A stretch of 5,784 nucleotides of DNA. Origin: Planctomycetales bacterium. GTDB taxonomy: Bacteria > Planctomycetota > Planctomycetia > Isosphaerales > Isosphaeraceae. The notes beneath the pieces were generated by a model. The model had not been told where the DNA came from. It searched no databases and was given only the letters and a program-made list of their open reading frames with translations. Each line of letters opens with the position of its first letter. Position 1 is the stretch's first letter. The position numbers and the translations under genes are program-made. Below, in pieces: positions 4,715 to 5,784 of this stretch. The DNA lies in assembly GCA_027451455.1 (NCBI GenBank), contig DAIDJI010000380.1, forward strand, positions 1 to 5,784, in the 5' to 3' direction.

Positions 4715-5155
4715 GCGCCCCCCACCTCCTCGGAATTGAAGGCTGCGAACGATCCGCTCGCAGTCGCGCAATTCTCCGATCTCGCGGCCCGATTCGCAAG
4801 TGTAGGTGACAAAGGCGAAGTTGCGGCCATCCGAGACCTGCCAGACACGCAGGAAGTTCTCGTCCCAGGCGAAGGTACCCGCGGCCAGGCGCAACGGAGA
4901 GGACTCGACGACCACGTCTCGGGGGGCGGTCAGGCCCCGAGCATCTCCGAACGAGTCAACCATATCCAAGAGATCCTCGGGGGTGGGATCAGGGATCGTG
5001 CCGCTGACGTAGAGGGCGACGGAGAACTGGAGTGCGCCGACCCCATCGCCACGAGCGAGGGTAGCCGGTGGATCATTGGCCTCGACCGAGTCGGTGATAT
5101 CCTCCCAGCCACGTGGCGCGACGACGGAGAAGGAATCGAAGGTGATGCAAGGCAT
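4709..5155 (-). CDS. Hypothetical cassette protein, 148 aa
   Basis: I do not recognise a named family. The order of elements is FDSFSVVAPRGWEDI (6-20), GVGALQFSVALY (38-49), a helix DLLDMVDSFG (61-70), SSPLRLAAGTFAWDENFLRVW (85-105), SDGRNFAFVTYTC (108-120) and a final CERIVRSLQF (132-141). A strand-rich protein that starts with 'P.gW' and has 'GALQFS' resembles the layout of PsbP/DcrB/Mog1-like small alpha/beta folds, but this is a guess. No signal peptide is visible. ATG 5155 follows GGAGG by 4 bases, supporting the start. The TAA stop is taken from the R'' box of attC7. A glycine-rich tail (GGGGRG) is encoded by the last bases before the attC and may be neutral sequence. Confidence 0.8.
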   Translation of the reverse strand: MPCITFDSFSVVAPRGWEDITDSVEANDPPATLARGDGVGALQFSVALYVSGTIPDPTPEDLLDMVDSFGDARGLTAPRDVVVESSPLRLAAGTFAWDENFLRVWQVSDGRNFAFVTYTCESGREIGELRDCERIVRSLQFRGGGGRG

Positions 5156-5159
5156 CCGT

Positions 5160-5164
5160 CCTCC
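5160..5164 (-). promoter_or_regulatory. Shine-Dalgarno site of the 148-aa protein gene
   Basis: GGAGG on the minus strand, 4 bases before ATG 5155 and directly inside the cassette boundary. The spacing is slightly short but usable. Confidence 0.6.
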
Positions 5165-5167
5165 GCC

Positions 5168-5225
5168 CGCTAACGACCGAATTCAGCGGCCCGCGCAGCG
5201 GGTCCGCTGCAATGCTTTGTTAGCC
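5168..5225 (-). repeat. attC8 recombination site
   Basis: This 58-bp site is bounded by CGCTAAC (first base off the RYYYAAC consensus) and GTTAGCC. Its lower arm has changed on both sides: ATTC-AGCGG (5181-5189) faces CCGCT-G-C-AAT (5204-5213). Pairing is kept, but C5210 becomes the bulged base instead of G. T5203 remains extrahelical. Confidence 0.92.
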
Positions 5226-5230
5226 ACAGA

Positions 5231-5491
5231 CTATGCCGACCAGACCTCGGTGCCAAGCGGTACGTCCGACTTCGGCAGACCGACCACGATGGGATAGGTG
5301 CCCTGCGGGACGTTGAAGCATTCGATCCCGTCGATGGTCGCCTCGACCTCCGACCCGTTCGGGCGTCGCAGGCGCAGGGCATCGCCGATTCGGAACCGCC
5401 CGTCGCCCTCGGGCACGATGCCGGGGACGAGTATTGTGCCACGACCTCGGATCGTGAAAGTGTCTTCGACGGTGAAGAGGTGACGAGACAT
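5231..5491 (-). CDS. Free-standing EF-Tu domain-2-like beta-barrel protein
   Basis: The 86-aa protein matches the second domain of elongation factor Tu: FTVEDTFTIRGRGTILVPG (6-24) mirrors the VEDvFsItGRGTVvtG segment, RFRIGDALRLRRPNG (32-46) the 'kvGD' strand, IDGIECF (53-59) the 'tgvEmF' strand, and GLPKSDVPLGTEVW (71-84) the 'GikredverGqvl' end. The GTPase domain and domain 3 are absent, so it cannot act as an elongation factor. In EF-Tu this barrel contacts aminoacyl-tRNA and the ribosome, so RNA or ribosome binding is a possible but unproven role. ATG 5491 lies 21 bases inside the cassette with no clear Shine-Dalgarno site. TAG falls five bases before the R'' box of attC8. Confidence 0.85.
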   Translation of the reverse strand: MSRHLFTVEDTFTIRGRGTILVPGIVPEGDGRFRIGDALRLRRPNGSEVEATIDGIECFNVPQGTYPIVVGLPKSDVPLGTEVWSA

Positions 5492-5506
5492 CGCTGTGTA
5501 TGAGCC

Positions 5507-5605
5507 GGCTAACGCATCAGCTCAGCGGACCGGCCCGCCGGGCATACCGTCGATATCACCACAATACGCCGCGGCGGGCCGGGTCCGCTGCAGCGCGGGT
5601 TAGGC
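5507..5605 (-). repeat. attC9 recombination site, long form
   Basis: This 99-bp site is bounded by GGCTAAC and GTTAGGC. The arms keep CAGCGG on the left and GGTCCGCTG on the right, but continue into a longer stem (GGCCCGCCG against CGGCGGGCC with one extra G on the 3' arm) and a large AT-richer loop around 5545-5570. R'' carries the TAA stop of the partial gene to the right. Confidence 0.88.
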
Positions 5606-5784
5606 GGCGTTCACGATCTCATAACCGTCGGCCGTCGCCTTGCCGATGGGGCCATCCTCATCGCGTATTTCGAGGCGATAGCGTCCGAATTCCAGTTGGT
5701 TCGCTCCGCCCGCGTTCTGGTCGACGAGGCGGACCTCGTAGCAGTCCCCGAAGATCTCCACGAGCGAATCGAGCGGCCGGGGGT
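5600..5784 (-). CDS. Partial gene of unknown function (3' end only)
   Basis: Sixty C-terminal residues are in the window; the gene begins to the right of 5784. The readable part includes LVEIFGDCYEVRLVD, FGRYRLEIRDEDG and ADGYEIVNAA at the end. The 'VEIFGDxYEVRLVD' run faintly resembles the C-terminal half of DUF4926 proteins, but the rest differs, so I leave it unassigned. The frame is open from the edge to TAA 5600-5602, which lies inside the R'' box of attC9. This position, identical to five other genes here, is the best evidence that it is a real cassette gene. Confidence 0.7.
   Translation of the reverse strand, partial: PRPLDSLVEIFGDCYEVRLVDQNAGGANQLEFGRYRLEIRDEDGPIGKATADGYEIVNAA

Larger units (their letters stand above)
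545..5784 (-). mobile_element. Integron gene-cassette array (interior or distal part)
   Basis: Nine imperfect palindromic attC sites, each bounded by RYYYAAC and GTTRRRY boxes, alternate with single genes, or one gene pair, all on the minus strand. The complete cassettes, cut at G^TT of each R' box, span 551-1073, 1074-1687, 1688-2236, 2237-2888, 2889-3462, 3463-4662, 4663-5173 and 5174-5512 (339-1200 bp). Another runs off the right edge. Eight sites share the same core arms (AGCGG and CCGCT, followed by G and usually GATC), the uniformity typical of chromosomal sedentary integrons. No integrase or attI is present. From the gene direction they should lie to the right, so the left end is the distal, older end of the array. 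Confidence 0.93.

Noticed and set aside
545..5605. CRISPR-like array of regularly spaced repeats
   Set aside because: The spacers are 339-1200 bp and protein-coding, the repeats are 58-99 bp palindromes with RYYYAAC/GTTRRRY ends, and no cas gene is present.
545..5605. REP/BIME-type palindromic repeats or MITEs
   Set aside because: The gene stops fall in a fixed position inside the repeats, all genes share one strand, and the bulged T and G fit attC structure better than REP elements.

Overview
The window is a stretch of an integron gene-cassette array. Nine attC recombination sites lie between 545 and 5605. Eight are 58-61 bp long and closely related; one is 99 bp. They separate eight complete cassettes, part of a ninth at the right edge, and one gene to the left of the last clear attC. 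All eleven genes are on the minus strand, so the array is read from right to left. No integrase gene, attI site, rRNA or tRNA is visible. If this is a conventional integron, intI and attI lie to the right, beyond 5784.

Layout in transcription order (right to left): partial unknown gene (5600 to beyond 5784); attC9 (5507-5605); free-standing EF-Tu domain-2-like protein (5231-5491); attC8; unknown 148-aa protein (4709-5155); attC7; DUF1963-like protein with a twin-arginine N-terminus (3585-4607); attC6; ankyrin-repeat protein (2938-3441); attC5; two-gene cassette with a DUF4258-type toxin candidate (2522-2833) and a YgiT/MqsA-like antitoxin candidate without cysteines (2285-2521); attC4; four-CxxC zinc-binding protein (1734-2207); attC3; SMI1/KNR4 (SUKH) protein (1120-1674); attC2; unknown 147-aa protein (608-1051); attC1, with a damaged R' box; small exported protein (185-529). 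The last 184 bases hold no gene, only palindromes and a hairpin that may be a decayed attC or an array-end terminator.

The genes do not form a pathway; they share only a mode of mobility. Six of them take their TAA stop codon from the R'' box of their own attC. The variable bases of the R boxes match better within a cassette (its own 5' end against its own attC) than across the attC as it sits in the array. This is what integrase cutting at G^TTRRRY and circular cassette intermediates would produce. The toxin-antitoxin candidate would be expected to stabilise the array, and the SUKH protein could be an orphan immunity gene.

Organism: high GC, dense small genes with poor or variable Shine-Dalgarno sites, and highly uniform attC sites point to a chromosomal (sedentary) integron in an environmental bacterium. 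My recollection of similar attC-derived peptides in planctomycete annotations suggests Planctomycetota. That is an inference and no marker gene here proves it.
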